Assembly (NCBI RefSeq): GCF_016862635.1
Contig: NZ_BONI01000086.1
Location: forward strand, 1-37,464
Direction of reading: 5' to 3'
Source: Catellatospora coxensis
Lineage (GTDB): Bacteria; Actinomycetota; Actinomycetes; Mycobacteriales; Micromonosporaceae
DNA length: 37,464 nt
Positions within the stretch are counted from its first letter, which is position 1. Every line of letters starts with the position of its first letter. The notes beneath the pieces are model-generated. The model was given only the letters and a program-made list of their open reading frames with translations. It was not told where the DNA came from and did not search any database. Below, one piece after another: positions 1 through 8,604 of this stretch. The translations under genes were made by a program, and so were the position numbers.

Positions 1-498
1 CTCATCGCGACCATGATGGTCCCGACGCAGCTCGGCATCATCCCGCTGTACATGCTGATGGCCAAGATCGAGTGGACCGGCACCATGTACGCCGTCGTCG
101 CGCCCGGCCTGGTCACCGCGTTCGGCGTGTTCTTCATGACCCAGTTCCTGCGCGAAGCGGTGCCGAGCGAGCTGATCGAGGCCGCGCGCGTCGACGGCTG
201 CCACACGCTGCGCATCTTCTGGCACGTGGTGCTGCCCGCGTCCAAGCCCGCCGCGGCGGTGCTGGGCATGCTCACGTTCATGGGGGCCTGGAACGACTTC
301 TTCTGGCCGCTGGTCGTGCTCACCCCCGAGGACCCGACCGTACAGACCGCGCTGTCCACCCTGGCCAGCGGCTACATCCAGGACTACTCGCTGTCGCTGA
401 CCGGCACGGCCATCGCGACGATCCCGCTGGTGGTCGTGTTCGCGCTGCTCGGCAAGTACATCATCGGCGGCATCATGCAGGGAGCGGTGAAGTCATGA
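1..498 (+). CDS. Carbohydrate ABC transporter permease, MalG/CUT1 type (5' end missing)
   Basis: Inner-membrane permease subunit of a sugar importer. The frame is open to the first base of the window, so the N-terminal part is cut; about 165 residues remain. Hydrophobic segments are visible, with the cytoplasmic EAA loop (EAARVDG, then about 20 residues to LPASKP) that contacts the ATPase, followed by the W-N-D-F-F-W-P stretch typical of MalG-like permeases. The C-terminus (YIIGGIMQGAVKS) is complete and matches the family ending. The stop overlaps the next start (ATGA), so permease and beta-glucosidase are translationally coupled. Together they suggest uptake of a beta-glucoside or cello-oligosaccharide followed by hydrolysis in the cytoplasm. 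The substrate is inferred from the neighbour only. Confidence 0.93.
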   Translation, partial: LIATMMVPTQLGIIPLYMLMAKIEWTGTMYAVVAPGLVTAFGVFFMTQFLREAVPSELIEAARVDGCHTLRIFWHVVLPASKPAAAVLGMLTFMGAWNDFFWPLVVLTPEDPTVQTALSTLASGYIQDYSLSLTGTAIATIPLVVVFALLGKYIIGGIMQGAVKS

Positions 499-1892
499 CG
501 CTGGCCACCACCGAGGAGCAGCTGACCGGGGCCGCGCCGGTGCGCTTCCCGGCCGGGTTCCGCTGGGGCGCGGCGACCGCGTCCTACCAGATCGAGGGGG
601 CGGCGGCCGACGACGGGCGCATGCCGTCCATCTGGGACACCTTCGCCCGTACCCCGGGCAAGGTCTTCGAGGGCCACTCCGGTGACGTCGCCTGCGAGCA
701 CTACTTCCGCTACCGCGACGACGTCGCGCTGATGAAGCGGCTCGGGCTGGGCACCTACCGGTTCTCGGTCGCCTGGCCGCGCATCAAACCCGACGGCTCC
801 GGCCCGGTCAACCCGCGCGGCCTCGACTTCTACGACCGCCTCGTGGACGAGCTGCTGGCCAACGGCATCGACCCGATGGTCACGCTCTACCACTGGGATC
901 TGCCGCAGGTCCTGGAAGACCGGGGCGGCTGGACCAACCGAGACACGGCGTACTACCTGGCCGACCTCGCCACCGCCACGATCGCGCGGCTCGGCGACCG
1001 GGTCGCGACCTGGACCACGCTCAACGAGCCGTGGTGCTCGTCGTTCCTGGGCTACGGCAGCGGCGTGCACGCGCCGGGCCGCCAGGACCCGCGGGCCGCG
1101 TTCGAGGCGGTGCACCACCTGATGCTCGGGCACGGCCTGGCGGCGCGGGCGCTGCGGGCCGGGGGAGCGCGGGAGGTGTCGCTGACGCTCAACCTCACCG
1201 ACGTCCGGCCGCTCAGCCCCGCCGACCCGCACGACCAGGCCGCGGCCCGGCTCATCGACGGGCTGCAGAACCGGCTGTTCCTGGACCCGGCGCTGCGCGG
1301 GCAGTACCCGCAGGACATGCTCGCGCTGTTCGAGCGGTTCGGCGCGGCGGGGGTGATCCAGCCCGGCGACGAGGCGCTCATCGCCGCCCCGATCGACCTG
1401 CTGGGCGTGAACTACTACCAGCCGGCGCTGGTCCGGGCCCAGGTCGGCGCGCACAGCGGCGAGGCGCACCCGGGCAGCGAGGGCGTCGAGTTCGTGACCC
1501 AGAGCGCGCCGGTGACGGCGATGGACTGGCCGGTGGACCCGACCGGGCTGTCCGAGCTGCTGCTGCGGCTGGCGGCGGACTACCCGGGCGTGCCGCTGAT
1601 GGTCACCGAGAACGGCGCGGCCTACACCGACGTGGTGGAGGGCGACCGGGTGGCCGACGAGGAGCGCATCGCGTACCTCGACGGGCACCTGCGGGCGGCG
1701 CACGCCGCCATCGAGGGCGGTGCCGACCTGCGCGGATACCTCGCCTGGTCGCTGCTGGACAACTACGAGTGGGGGTACGGCTACGGCAAGCGCTTCGGGC
1801 TGGTGCACGTCGACTACGCCACCCAGCGCCGCCTGCCCAAGGACAGCGCCCACTGGTACGCCGAGGTCATCGGCCGCAACGGCCTGACCTGA
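495..1892 (+). CDS. Family GH1 beta-glucosidase
   Basis: Retaining beta-glucosidase of glycoside hydrolase family 1, 465 aa, the usual length. The N-terminal FRWGAATASYQIEGA motif is present. The acid/base glutamate lies in TLNEP (about E178) and the nucleophile in VTENG (about E372). WSLLDNYEWGYGYGKRFG near the C-terminus is the family aglycone/glycone-site signature. No signal peptide, so cytoplasmic. The ATG is chosen because it overlaps the permease stop by four bases and because the GH1 fold starts about 17 residues later; longer upstream frames are shadow of the permease. It probably hydrolyses disaccharides brought in by the adjacent transporter. Specificity for beta-glucosides over other GH1 substrates is an inference. 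Confidence 0.96.
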   Translation: MTLATTEEQLTGAAPVRFPAGFRWGAATASYQIEGAAADDGRMPSIWDTFARTPGKVFEGHSGDVACEHYFRYRDDVALMKRLGLGTYRFSVAWPRIKPDGSGPVNPRGLDFYDRLVDELLANGIDPMVTLYHWDLPQVLEDRGGWTNRDTAYYLADLATATIARLGDRVATWTTLNEPWCSSFLGYGSGVHAPGRQDPRAAFEAVHHLMLGHGLAARALRAGGAREVSLTLNLTDVRPLSPADPHDQAAARLIDGLQNRLFLDPALRGQYPQDMLALFERFGAAGVIQPGDEALIAAPIDLLGVNYYQPALVRAQVGAHSGEAHPGSEGVEFVTQSAPVTAMDWPVDPTGLSELLLRLAADYPGVPLMVTENGAAYTDVVEGDRVADEERIAYLDGHLRAAHAAIEGGADLRGYLAWSLLDNYEWGYGYGKRFGLVHVDYATQRRLPKDSAHWYAEVIGRNGLT

Positions 1893-1912
1893 CGGGGCCG
1901 GTTCGCGACACT

Positions 1913-1949
1913 CGGGGCGCGGTCACGGCGGGAGCCGGGCCGCGCCCCG
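1913..1949 (+). terminator. Hairpin after the beta-glucosidase gene
   Basis: Perfect 10-bp GC stem (1913-1922 with 1940-1949) with a 17-nt loop, 20 nt after the stop codon. There is no U tract, which is common for actinomycete terminators. Assignment is by position and stem quality. Confidence 0.45.
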
Positions 1950-2067
1950 GTGTGTAGCGGCATGAATTCTGCGAAGTCAAGAATCGTTTGGGCGATTTCG
2001 ACCGTTATATTCGGCAGCCATGCCTCCCGGTCCGCACCGGGCGGTCCACCGTCGAATAGGGCCCGCG

Positions 2068-2871
2068 ATGAGAATCAACCTGCCGACTCCCCGCACGCTC
2101 GTGCGCTTCCTGCTGTGCTTCGTCGCCGGCCTGCACGTGCTCAGCCTCGGCGGCAACTATCTCTACCACGGGCTGGGCCATCACAACGTGATCCCCGCGT
2201 TCGCCTGGTGGACCACGTTCTTCAACGTGGACAAGGAGAAGAACCTCCCGACCTGGTTCTCCGGCGCCCTGCTGCTGCTCGCCGCGTACGTGCTGTGGGA
2301 GATCGCGAACAACGTCAGCGCGCGCGGGGAGAAGTACGCCAAGCACTGGCGGATCCTGTCGGTCGTGTTCGCGTTCCTGTCCATGGACGAGATCACGCAG
2401 ATGCACGAGATGAGCCGCAAGATGGGCCTGGTGAACCTGGGCAAGGCGTCCTACCTGTCCTGGATCGTGGTCGCCTCGCCGTTCGTGCTGGTCTTCTGCG
2501 TGTCGTACCTGAAGTTCCTGTTCCACCTGCCGGTGCGCACCCGCCTGCTGGTGTCGGGCGGCGGGGCGCTGTTCGTGCTCGGCGCGGTCGGCATGGAGAT
2601 CGTCGGGGCGTTCGTCGGCCGGGACGTCAGCGGCAACGTCGCGCCCGGCGTCGGGTACATGGAATACCTGCTCGCGGCGTCCGTCGAGGAGCTGTGCGAG
2701 ATGCTCGGCGTCATCACCTTCTTCTACGCCATGTCCTCCTACCTGTACGAGCGCCAGCAGCAGGACGCGCAGGCCGCACCCGGCGCGCCGGTGCAGCTGG
2801 CCGCCGCGCGGTCCCGCCGCCAGCCGGTCGCCGCCGGTGCCGGCCGGCGCGGGGACACCGCCGCGCGCTGA
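2068..2871 (+). CDS. Six-TM membrane protein of unknown function
   Basis: About 267 aa from the ATG at 2068. An in-frame start at 2020 would add a basic, non-hydrophobic tail and is less likely. I see six hydrophobic segments (rough residues 10-30, 60-78, 93-110, 128-152, 160-185, 205-228) and a disordered Ala/Arg-rich C-terminal tail of about 40 residues. Several acidic or His residues lie in or next to the membrane helices: W-E-I-A in segment 2, the SMDEITQMHE motif in segment 3, G-M-E in segment 5 and VEELCE before segment 6. This pattern could mark a metal- or proton-binding site inside the membrane. I do not recognise the family. It stands alone between two hairpins, so it is probably monocistronic; a TATATT at 2006-2011 could be its -10, but no good -35 is visible. 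Confidence 0.85.
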   Translation: MRINLPTPRTLVRFLLCFVAGLHVLSLGGNYLYHGLGHHNVIPAFAWWTTFFNVDKEKNLPTWFSGALLLLAAYVLWEIANNVSARGEKYAKHWRILSVVFAFLSMDEITQMHEMSRKMGLVNLGKASYLSWIVVASPFVLVFCVSYLKFLFHLPVRTRLLVSGGGALFVLGAVGMEIVGAFVGRDVSGNVAPGVGYMEYLLAASVEELCEMLGVITFFYAMSSYLYERQQQDAQAAPGAPVQLAAARSRRQPVAAGAGRRGDTAAR

Positions 2872-2901
2872 GCGGCCGTCTCGCCCGCCTCGTTTTTAAT
2901 A

Positions 2902-2960
2902 GACATTGGCCTATCTCATCGAATCCGTGGGCGGATATTTCGATGAGATAGGCCAATGTC
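2902..2960. repeat. Long inverted repeat (22-bp perfect arms)
   Basis: Arms 2902-2923 and 2939-2960 are perfect reverse complements, with a further 4 bp (2924-2927 with 2932-2935) pairing inside after a bulge. It is unusually AT-balanced for this genome. It follows the six-TM gene by 30 nt and precedes the LAL regulator. The run of five T's lies on the 5' side (2893-2897), not after the stem, so it is not a textbook intrinsic terminator in either direction; it could still terminate, or be a protein-binding site. Confidence 0.8.
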
Positions 2961-2966
2961 GATGAC

Positions 2967-3021
2967 GGGGGGGGGTGGGCGGTGGGCGGTGCGGTGGGCG
3001 GTGCGGGGGGTGCGGGCGGGG
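2967..3021 (+). other. G-rich tract with G9 run, possible G-quadruplex
   Basis: A run of nine G's (2967-2975) is followed by repeated GTGGGCG units and further G6, G3 and G4 runs on the + strand. It lies between the inverted repeat and the likely start of the LAL regulator, so it would be in that gene's promoter or leader. Four or more G3+ runs within 55 nt satisfy the simple G-quadruplex pattern. No function is shown by the sequence alone. Confidence 0.5.
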
Positions 3022-3064
3022 TGATCGGGGATGTGATGGCGGGGCGGCCATTACCCTTGATCAC

Positions 3065-5857
3065 GTGGAGGCCGATCGGTCGGACCTCGTGGACCGGACC
3101 GCGGAGCGCGAGCAGCTGTGCGCCGCCGCGCGGCGGGCCGCCGCCGGGCACGGCAACGCGGTGATCCTGGAAGGGTCGATCGGGCTGGGCAAGTCCACCC
3201 TGCTGGACCACCTCGCCGAGGACTGCGCGGCACTGGGCATGCGGGTGCTGCACGGTGCGGCCGCCGACGTCGAGCAGCGCCTGCCCTTCGCCGCCGTGTC
3301 CGCCGTCGCGCGGGCGCACCTGGGCCGCGACGACGACCTCGACCGCGTCACCGCCCTGCTGCGCGGCCGCGACGCGCTGGCCCGCAGCGTCACTGCGGTC
3401 CACCACGAACTCGCGGTCACCGAGGAGCTGCTGGCGCTGGCCGACCGCTGGCTCAGCCGTGGCCCGGTCGCCATCCTGCTCGACGACGCCCAGTGGGCCG
3501 ACGCGTCCAGCATGGTGCTGCTGCATCGGCTCGCCCGCGACATCGCCCAGGTGCCGTTGCTGCTCGTCGTCGCCGCCCGCGCGATGGCCCCGGGCGAGGC
3601 GCTGACCGCCCTGCAGCGCGGCCTGCTCGCCCGGGGCGCGCTGGAGCTGCGACTGGAGCCGCTGCCCGAGCCCGCGGTCGTCGCGCTCGCCCGCGCACAG
3701 CTCGGTGCGCAGCCCGGTCAGCGCCTGCGCCGGCTGCTGCGCGCCCACGGCGGCAACCCGCTGCACGTCAAGACCTTGCTGCGGGCGTACCGCGCGGACG
3801 GGCTGATCCAGGTCGCCGACGGTGCGGCCGACCTCGCCGGCTCCGCCGACCCGCCCGCCGTGCCGCAGTCGCTGATCGAGCTGGCCCGCGGCCAGGCCGC
3901 CCAGATGCCGCGGGAGTACCGGGAGACCCTGCAGGCCGCCGCGGTGCTCGGGCAGACCGTGGACGTCGCCGAGCTGTCCACCGTGCTGGAGCAGCCGCTG
4001 ATGGCGGTGTCCGAGGTGATCGCCGACGCCCTCGGCACGGGCCTGCTCGTCGACGACGGGCACGGCCTGCGCTTCCGCCAGGGGCTGACCCGCGAGCTGC
4101 TCGACCGCAGCGTGCCGCAGTCGGTGCGGACCGCCCTGCACCAGCGCGCGGGCCGGATGCTGACCGGCCGGGACGGCGCGCCCGAGCGGGTCGCCGCGCA
4201 CCTGCTGGCCGGCGGCGCGCTCGGCGAGGACGGCCTGGGCTGGCTGGCCGCGCACGCCGACGCGCTGACCGTTCGCGCCCCCGACCTGGCGGTGCGGCTG
4301 CTGCGCCGGGCCACCGCGGACCCGGCCGAGGCGAGCCCGGTGCTGCGTACCCACCTGGTGCGGGCTCTGCTCTGGGACGGCGAGCCCGCGCAGGCCGAAC
4401 GTCTCGCCCGCGAGGTGCTGTCCGCCGACGGCGACGCCGCCTGGGCGCCGGACCTGCGCTGGCTGCTGGTGCAGGCCTGCTACCGGCAGGGACGGGTGCA
4501 GGAGGCGATCGACGCCGCCGGGCCGGCGGTGGACTCGCCCTACACGTCGGTCGGGCAGGCCGCGCGCTTCCGCGGCATCGCCGCGACCTGCCTGTTCCTG
4601 CTGGACCGGTTCGACGAGGCGGTGGTGGTCGCCGACCGCGCCGTCGCGGACGGGGAGGCGGCCGGCGACGCCGAGGCGATCGGGATCGGCTACCTCGCCA
4701 AGGCCGTCGGGCTGGCCAAGGACGACATGGCCGCGTCGCTGGCGCTGACCGAGCTGGCCCTGGCCCACCTCGGCCACGGCATCCGGCCGGACCTGCAGGT
4801 CGACCCGTACGTGCTGAAGGGCCTCTGCCTGCTGGAACTGGACCGGCTCGCCGAGGCCGCCGAGGCCGCCGCGACCGCGGTGCGCCACAACCAGCGGACC
4901 GGCGGCGTGTTCCTGACGACCGCCCACGCGGTGCGCGCGCACACCCTCTTCCTGCAGGGGCACTGGGACGACGCGCTGGCCGAGGTGCGCAGCGGCCTGG
5001 ACGGGCCGGACCCGCTCGGGCACGCGCCGCGGCTGCTGGCGATGGCGGACCTGATCGCCGTGCACCGCGGTGACGCCCCGGGCGCCGAGCTGCCCGCCGA
5101 CGCCGGGGAGGCCGACGGCCGCTACCTGGTCCGCTGGGCGCAGGCGCTGGCTGCCGAGGCGCAGGGCGACCCGAAACACGCCGCCGGGCTGCTGCGGCCG
5201 ATGTGGGAGCAGGCCGACGGGCTGGAGGGCCGGCGCATGATGTACCGGGTCTGCCCGGACCTGGCCCGGACCACCGCCGCCGCCGGCGGGTCCGGGGCGG
5301 TACGTGCGCTCGCCGACGACCTGCACACGATCGCCGCGGTGCAGCCCACGCCGAGCCTGGCCGGCTGCGCCGCGTACTGCCGCGGTCTCGCCGAGGGCGG
5401 CGTCGCGCCGATGCGTGCCGCCGCCGACGCGTTCCGGCAGGCGGGCTGGCCGCTGTACGAGGCGTACGCGCACGAGTCGGCCGCGCTGGCCCTCGCCGCC
5501 GCCGGTGACCAGGCGGGCGCCCGGGAGGCGCTGAAGCAGGCGCTGGACGGCTACGGCCGCCTGGAGGCCGGCTGGGACACGGCCCGAGCTCGTGCCCGGC
5601 TGCGCGACGCCGGGGTGCGCGACGGGGCGCGCGGCCGCCGCGGTCGGCCCAAACACGGCTGGGACGCGCTCACCGACACCGAGCGCACCGTGGCCGAGCT
5701 GGTCGCGACCGGCATGTCCAATCCGGACGTCGCCGCGCAGCTGTTCCTGTCCCGGCGCACCGTGCAGTCGCACGTGTCGAGCATCCTGGCCAAACTCGGC
5801 GTGACCTCGCGCGTCGAGCTGGCCGTCGCCGCGAGCCAGCGCCAGGGTCAGCCGTGA
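3065..5857 (+). CDS. LuxR-family transcriptional regulator, LAL type (AAA ATPase + HTH)
   Basis: Large ATP-binding LuxR (LAL) regulator, about 930 aa. An N-terminal AAA/STAND domain has Walker A GSIGLGKST (about residues 37-45) and Walker B LLDDAQWAD; a long helical TPR-like middle follows; the C-terminal LuxR HTH covers about residues 868-930 (LTDTERTVAELVATGMSN, then SRRTVQSHVSSILAKLGV). The GTG at 3065 is chosen because the family normally begins with a few residues before the RxxE-LxxLxxxL helix (here DLVDRTAEREQLCAA). The frame is open up to 2975, but that extension is a Gly/Cys-rich translation of the G-rich tract and is unlikely to be protein. LAL regulators often sense a sugar or metabolite and activate nearby catabolic or antibiotic genes; the target here is unknown. 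Confidence 0.93.
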   Translation: MEADRSDLVDRTAEREQLCAAARRAAAGHGNAVILEGSIGLGKSTLLDHLAEDCAALGMRVLHGAAADVEQRLPFAAVSAVARAHLGRDDDLDRVTALLRGRDALARSVTAVHHELAVTEELLALADRWLSRGPVAILLDDAQWADASSMVLLHRLARDIAQVPLLLVVAARAMAPGEALTALQRGLLARGALELRLEPLPEPAVVALARAQLGAQPGQRLRRLLRAHGGNPLHVKTLLRAYRADGLIQVADGAADLAGSADPPAVPQSLIELARGQAAQMPREYRETLQAAAVLGQTVDVAELSTVLEQPLMAVSEVIADALGTGLLVDDGHGLRFRQGLTRELLDRSVPQSVRTALHQRAGRMLTGRDGAPERVAAHLLAGGALGEDGLGWLAAHADALTVRAPDLAVRLLRRATADPAEASPVLRTHLVRALLWDGEPAQAERLAREVLSADGDAAWAPDLRWLLVQACYRQGRVQEAIDAAGPAVDSPYTSVGQAARFRGIAATCLFLLDRFDEAVVVADRAVADGEAAGDAEAIGIGYLAKAVGLAKDDMAASLALTELALAHLGHGIRPDLQVDPYVLKGLCLLELDRLAEAAEAAATAVRHNQRTGGVFLTTAHAVRAHTLFLQGHWDDALAEVRSGLDGPDPLGHAPRLLAMADLIAVHRGDAPGAELPADAGEADGRYLVRWAQALAAEAQGDPKHAAGLLRPMWEQADGLEGRRMMYRVCPDLARTTAAAGGSGAVRALADDLHTIAAVQPTPSLAGCAAYCRGLAEGGVAPMRAAADAFRQAGWPLYEAYAHESAALALAAAGDQAGAREALKQALDGYGRLEAGWDTARARARLRDAGVRDGARGRRGRPKHGWDALTDTERTVAELVATGMSNPDVAAQLFLSRRTVQSHVSSILAKLGVTSRVELAVAASQRQGQP

Positions 5858-5920
5858 CGGTTCACCTCACCCCGTGGGCAGACCCGCGGCCCGGCTCCGT
5901 CGGCCGGTGAAGCGCCTGTG

Positions 5921-5959
5921 CGGCCCGTCCCGGTCGCGGTGGGCGACCGGGACGGGCCG
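5921..5959. terminator. Bidirectional terminator hairpin
   Basis: Perfect 17-bp GC-rich stem (5921-5937 with 5943-5959) with a 5-nt loop. It fills the gap between the convergent LAL and PIG-L genes and abuts the PIG-L stop codon. Very likely terminates both. Confidence 0.8.
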
Positions 5960-6685
5960 TCACATCCGGTACAGCTCGAAGGCCGCCGCGCGCCGCCCGC
6001 CGAAACGCGGCGCGGTGAGGTCGGCCATCCACTCCAGGAAACCGCGGGTGTCGGCCATCGGGTGCTCGCCGAGCGCGGCCAGGTACGCGTGGTGCGCGTC
6101 GAGGGACGCCACGGCCCGGTCCAGCGTGTCGGTGATGTCGACGGCGTGGGTGGCCTGCGGCGAGCCGCCGACGGCGACGTAGCGCACGCCGCCCCACGGG
6201 GCCAGCCCCTGCGCCACCAGCTCCGGGAAGATCCACCGGTTGCCCGCGTCGCCGACCGCGTCCAGGACCGCCCGGCCCACGTTGCGGTGGTCGGGGGAGT
6301 TCCAGCCGCCACCGGGCCAGGTGTCGTGGAAGTTCGCGGTGACCACCAGGTCGGGCGTGTGGCGGCGGATCGCCGCGGCCAGATCCCGGCGCAGGGCCAG
6401 GCCGTACTCGACGACGCCGTCGGCGTGGCCGAGGAACTCCAGCTCGGACACGCCGACCTCAGCGCACGCGGCGCGCTGCTCGGCCTCGCGCAGCGGCCCG
6501 CACTCCTCGGGCGGGAGGGTCTCGATGCCGGCCTCGCCGCGGGTGACCAGGGCGTATCGCACGTCCTTGCCGGCCGCGGTCCACCCGGCCACCGCGCCGG
6601 ACACCCCGTACTCGAGGTCGTCGGGGTGGGCGGCGATGGCGAGCGCGCGGGTCCAGTCCGTCGGCAGCGGTTCCAGCTGATCCAT
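5960..6685 (-). CDS. PIG-L/LmbE-family deacetylase
   Basis: 241 aa, zinc-dependent N-acetyl(glucosamine) deacetylase fold (PIG-L family, which also holds MshB, BshB and lincosamide LmbE). The zinc motif AHPDD is near residue 19, and the downstream metal/catalytic region is around [11 protein letters not shown]. No signal peptide. The start is 10 nt after the stop of the upstream serine hydrolase gene, so the two are probably cotranscribed. A TAGGGT exactly 7 nt before the ATG overlaps that stop and could serve as a separate leaderless promoter. I cannot tell the substrate. Identity with MshB itself is unlikely from context, since no other mycothiol synthesis gene is next to it. Confidence 0.9.
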   Translation of the reverse strand: MDQLEPLPTDWTRALAIAAHPDDLEYGVSGAVAGWTAAGKDVRYALVTRGEAGIETLPPEECGPLREAEQRAACAEVGVSELEFLGHADGVVEYGLALRRDLAAAIRRHTPDLVVTANFHDTWPGGGWNSPDHRNVGRAVLDAVGDAGNRWIFPELVAQGLAPWGGVRYVAVGGSPQATHAVDITDTLDRAVASLDAHHAYLAALGEHPMADTRGFLEWMADLTAPRFGGRRAAAFELYRM

Positions 6686-6695
6686 GTCCCCGACC

Positions 6696-8075
6696 CTACG
6701 CGGGGCCGCCGCGCCAGCCCAGCGGGTCGACGCCGCCGGGGACGGTGTCCGAACCGTACGGCTGCCGGGTGAGCACGAAACTGCCCAGGTCCAGATGGGT
6801 CACCGCGCCCGCGGCGTCGCGCACCGCACGCAGTGTCTCGCCCGCGTAGTAACCCTCCAGCCCGAGCCAGCTCCCGTCGCCCTGGGCCTTCATCCGGGAA
6901 CTGCGCCCCGCCCCGGCCAGCGGCCCGAACTCCAGGTCGCCGTCGGCGCGCAGCCGGATCAGCGCCGGGGCCGGTCCCCAGTACCAGGGTCCGGCCAGTT
7001 CCAGCAGCGCCGGGTCGTAGGTCTCCAGCGGGGTCCACGGGTCCGGGATGCGGGGCTCGTGCTCGGCGGTGATGCGCACCAGGTCGGCGGCCAGCGCTCC
7101 GATGGAGACCCCCGAGGTCGCATTCGTCAGCACGACGCCGCCCAGCCGGTCGGCGGGGCTGACCCACAGCGTGCACAGGAAGCCGGGCATCGAGCCGGTG
7201 TGCCCGGACAGCAGCCGGCCGCCGTCGTTCTTGAGCTGCATGCCCAGGCCGTAGGTCAGGTCCCAGACGGGGCCGTCGAGCGGCGACGCCGGGACGCGCA
7301 TCTGCGCCAGGCTCGCCTCGGGCAGCACCGCCGGGTCGCCCGCGCCCAGGAACGCGGCGAAGCGGCACAGGTCCTCGATCGTGGACCACAGCTGCCCGGC
7401 CGGGGCCATCCGGCCGGTGTCGGTGGCGGGCTCGGGCAGCAGCACGTCGGCCCACGGGTGCACGGCCCAGCCGTCGGCGTGCGGGGCCCGCGGCAGCAGC
7501 GAGGTGCGGGTCATGCCCAGCGGGCCGAGGATCTCCTCGGCGAGCACCTGCTCCAGCGGCTTGCCGCGCAGCTGTTCGACGAGCGCGCCGAGCAGCGCGA
7601 AGCCCGGGTTCGAGTAGTGGAAGACCCGCCCGGCGGGGTGCTTGACCGGGCTGTCGTCGAGCAGGTCCGCCAGCTCGGGGCGTACGCCGCCGTCGGTGCG
7701 CTCCCACCACGGGGCCGGGGTCTCCGATGGCAGGCCGCCGGTGTGCGCGAGCAGCTGGGCGACGGTCAGCCCGGCGGCGGCCGCGGGCGCCGCGGGCAGG
7801 TGCCCGCCCAGCGGGTCGGCCAGGTCGAGGCGGCCCTCGTCGCGCAGGCGCATGACCAGCACCGCGACGAAGGTCTTGGTCAGCGAGCCGATGCGGTACT
7901 GCGTGTCGGCGGTCGGGGGCTGCCCGCCGACGAGGCCGCGGCCGTGGGTCCACACCGGTGCGCCGTCCCGGACGACGGCCCCGACCAGCGACGGCACCCG
8001 GCCCTCGGCCTGGGCGGTGGCGAGGCGGTGCAGCAGGGCGCGGCTGGTGGCCGGCAGCAGTTCCATGTCAGGCAT
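6696..8075 (-). CDS. Serine hydrolase of the beta-lactamase (class C/DD-peptidase) family
   Basis: 459 aa. Contains the S-x-x-K catalytic motif (GSLTKTF, S64/K67 counted from the 8075 start), the second motif Y-x-N (HYSNPGF) and the third H-x-G region ([11 protein letters not shown]), the layout of pfam Beta-lactamase (PF00144) proteins such as EstB esterases, AmpC and D-aminopeptidases. No signal peptide is visible, so an intracellular esterase or peptidase is more likely than a true antibiotic-hydrolysing enzyme. ATG at 8075 and ATG at 8066 are both possible; neither has a clear Shine-Dalgarno. The last about 100 residues look like the beta-rich extra domain common in these proteins. Upstream partner of the PIG-L gene in a two-gene operon. 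Confidence 0.92.
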   Translation of the reverse strand: MPDMELLPATSRALLHRLATAQAEGRVPSLVGAVVRDGAPVWTHGRGLVGGQPPTADTQYRIGSLTKTFVAVLVMRLRDEGRLDLADPLGGHLPAAPAAAAGLTVAQLLAHTGGLPSETPAPWWERTDGGVRPELADLLDDSPVKHPAGRVFHYSNPGFALLGALVEQLRGKPLEQVLAEEILGPLGMTRTSLLPRAPHADGWAVHPWADVLLPEPATDTGRMAPAGQLWSTIEDLCRFAAFLGAGDPAVLPEASLAQMRVPASPLDGPVWDLTYGLGMQLKNDGGRLLSGHTGSMPGFLCTLWVSPADRLGGVVLTNATSGVSIGALAADLVRITAEHEPRIPDPWTPLETYDPALLELAGPWYWGPAPALIRLRADGDLEFGPLAGAGRSSRMKAQGDGSWLGLEGYYAGETLRAVRDAAGAVTHLDLGSFVLTRQPYGSDTVPGGVDPLGWRGGPA

Positions 8076-8157
8076 CCGGTCATCGTGCCACCGTGGCGGG
8101 GTCCGCGGGGCACGGGTGGGCCGGCGGTCGGGGCCGCCGGCCCGGGACGGGTGATCC

Positions 8158-8505
8158 TCAACGGTGGTTGTCGTACCCGTGGTGGTTGTTGCCGTGGTGG
8201 TGGTAGTTCTTGTGGTGGTAGTTCTTCTTGTGGTGCTTCTTGTAGTGGTGGCTGTACTTGCAGACCCACTTCTTGTACGTGCGGTGGTGCCAGCGGTAGG
8301 TCTGCTTCCAGCAGCGCTTGCCGCCGTCCAGTGCGGACGTGGCCGGATCCTGCATGGACACCGAAACCGGTTCGGTGAGCGGCGCGGCCGACGCCCGCTG
8401 CGGTTGCGCCATGACGGTGAGCCCGGCGACCAGGAACAGCATCAGGCTGAACATGGTGGTGGTGATCCGCAGCCGGTGGCCGATGGCACGAGCGGTCTCC
8501 TGCAT
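8158..8505 (-). CDS. Small secreted histidine-rich protein
   Basis: 115 aa. An N-terminal signal peptide (basic start, hydrophobic TMFSLMLFLVAGLTVMA, probable cleavage after ASA) is followed by about 75 mature residues. The C-terminal half is made of His, Lys, Tyr and Asn in short YHHKN/HHHGNNHHGY-like units, with about 14 His in total. Two Cys (KRCWKQ and KWVCKY) could form a disulfide. The ATG at 8505 is chosen for the strong GGAGGAGGG upstream; a longer frame to 8580 lacks such a site. His-rich secreted peptides commonly bind Zn, Ni or Cu, but I do not recognise this as a named family. It diverges from the Na+/H+ antiporter across a spacer full of operator-like repeats. Confidence 0.85.
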   Translation of the reverse strand: MQETARAIGHRLRITTTMFSLMLFLVAGLTVMAQPQRASAAPLTEPVSVSMQDPATSALDGGKRCWKQTYRWHHRTYKKWVCKYSHHYKKHHKKNYHHKNYHHHGNNHHGYDNHR

Positions 8506-8604
8506 CGAACACCCTCCTCCCAACGATGGCTGATCAAGCGGAACAGGCCGATCAAACCTCCGCCGGTGAGACCTGGTCAACGCCGTGAACTGGGCAAACG
8601 CCTT

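Noticed and set aside
2975-3064. 30-residue N-terminal extension of the LAL regulator
   Set aside because: It is a Gly/Cys-rich translation of the G-rich tract; the family fold begins right after GTG 3065.
2714-5773. 1019-aa open frame on the minus strand
   Set aside because: Antisense to the LAL regulator, Arg/Gly/Gln-rich low-complexity translation, no motifs; typical shadow frame in high-GC DNA.
6693-6698. TAGGGT as a definite promoter for the PIG-L gene
   Set aside because: It coincides with the TAG stop of the upstream serine hydrolase gene, so the match may be chance and the two genes are likely one operon.
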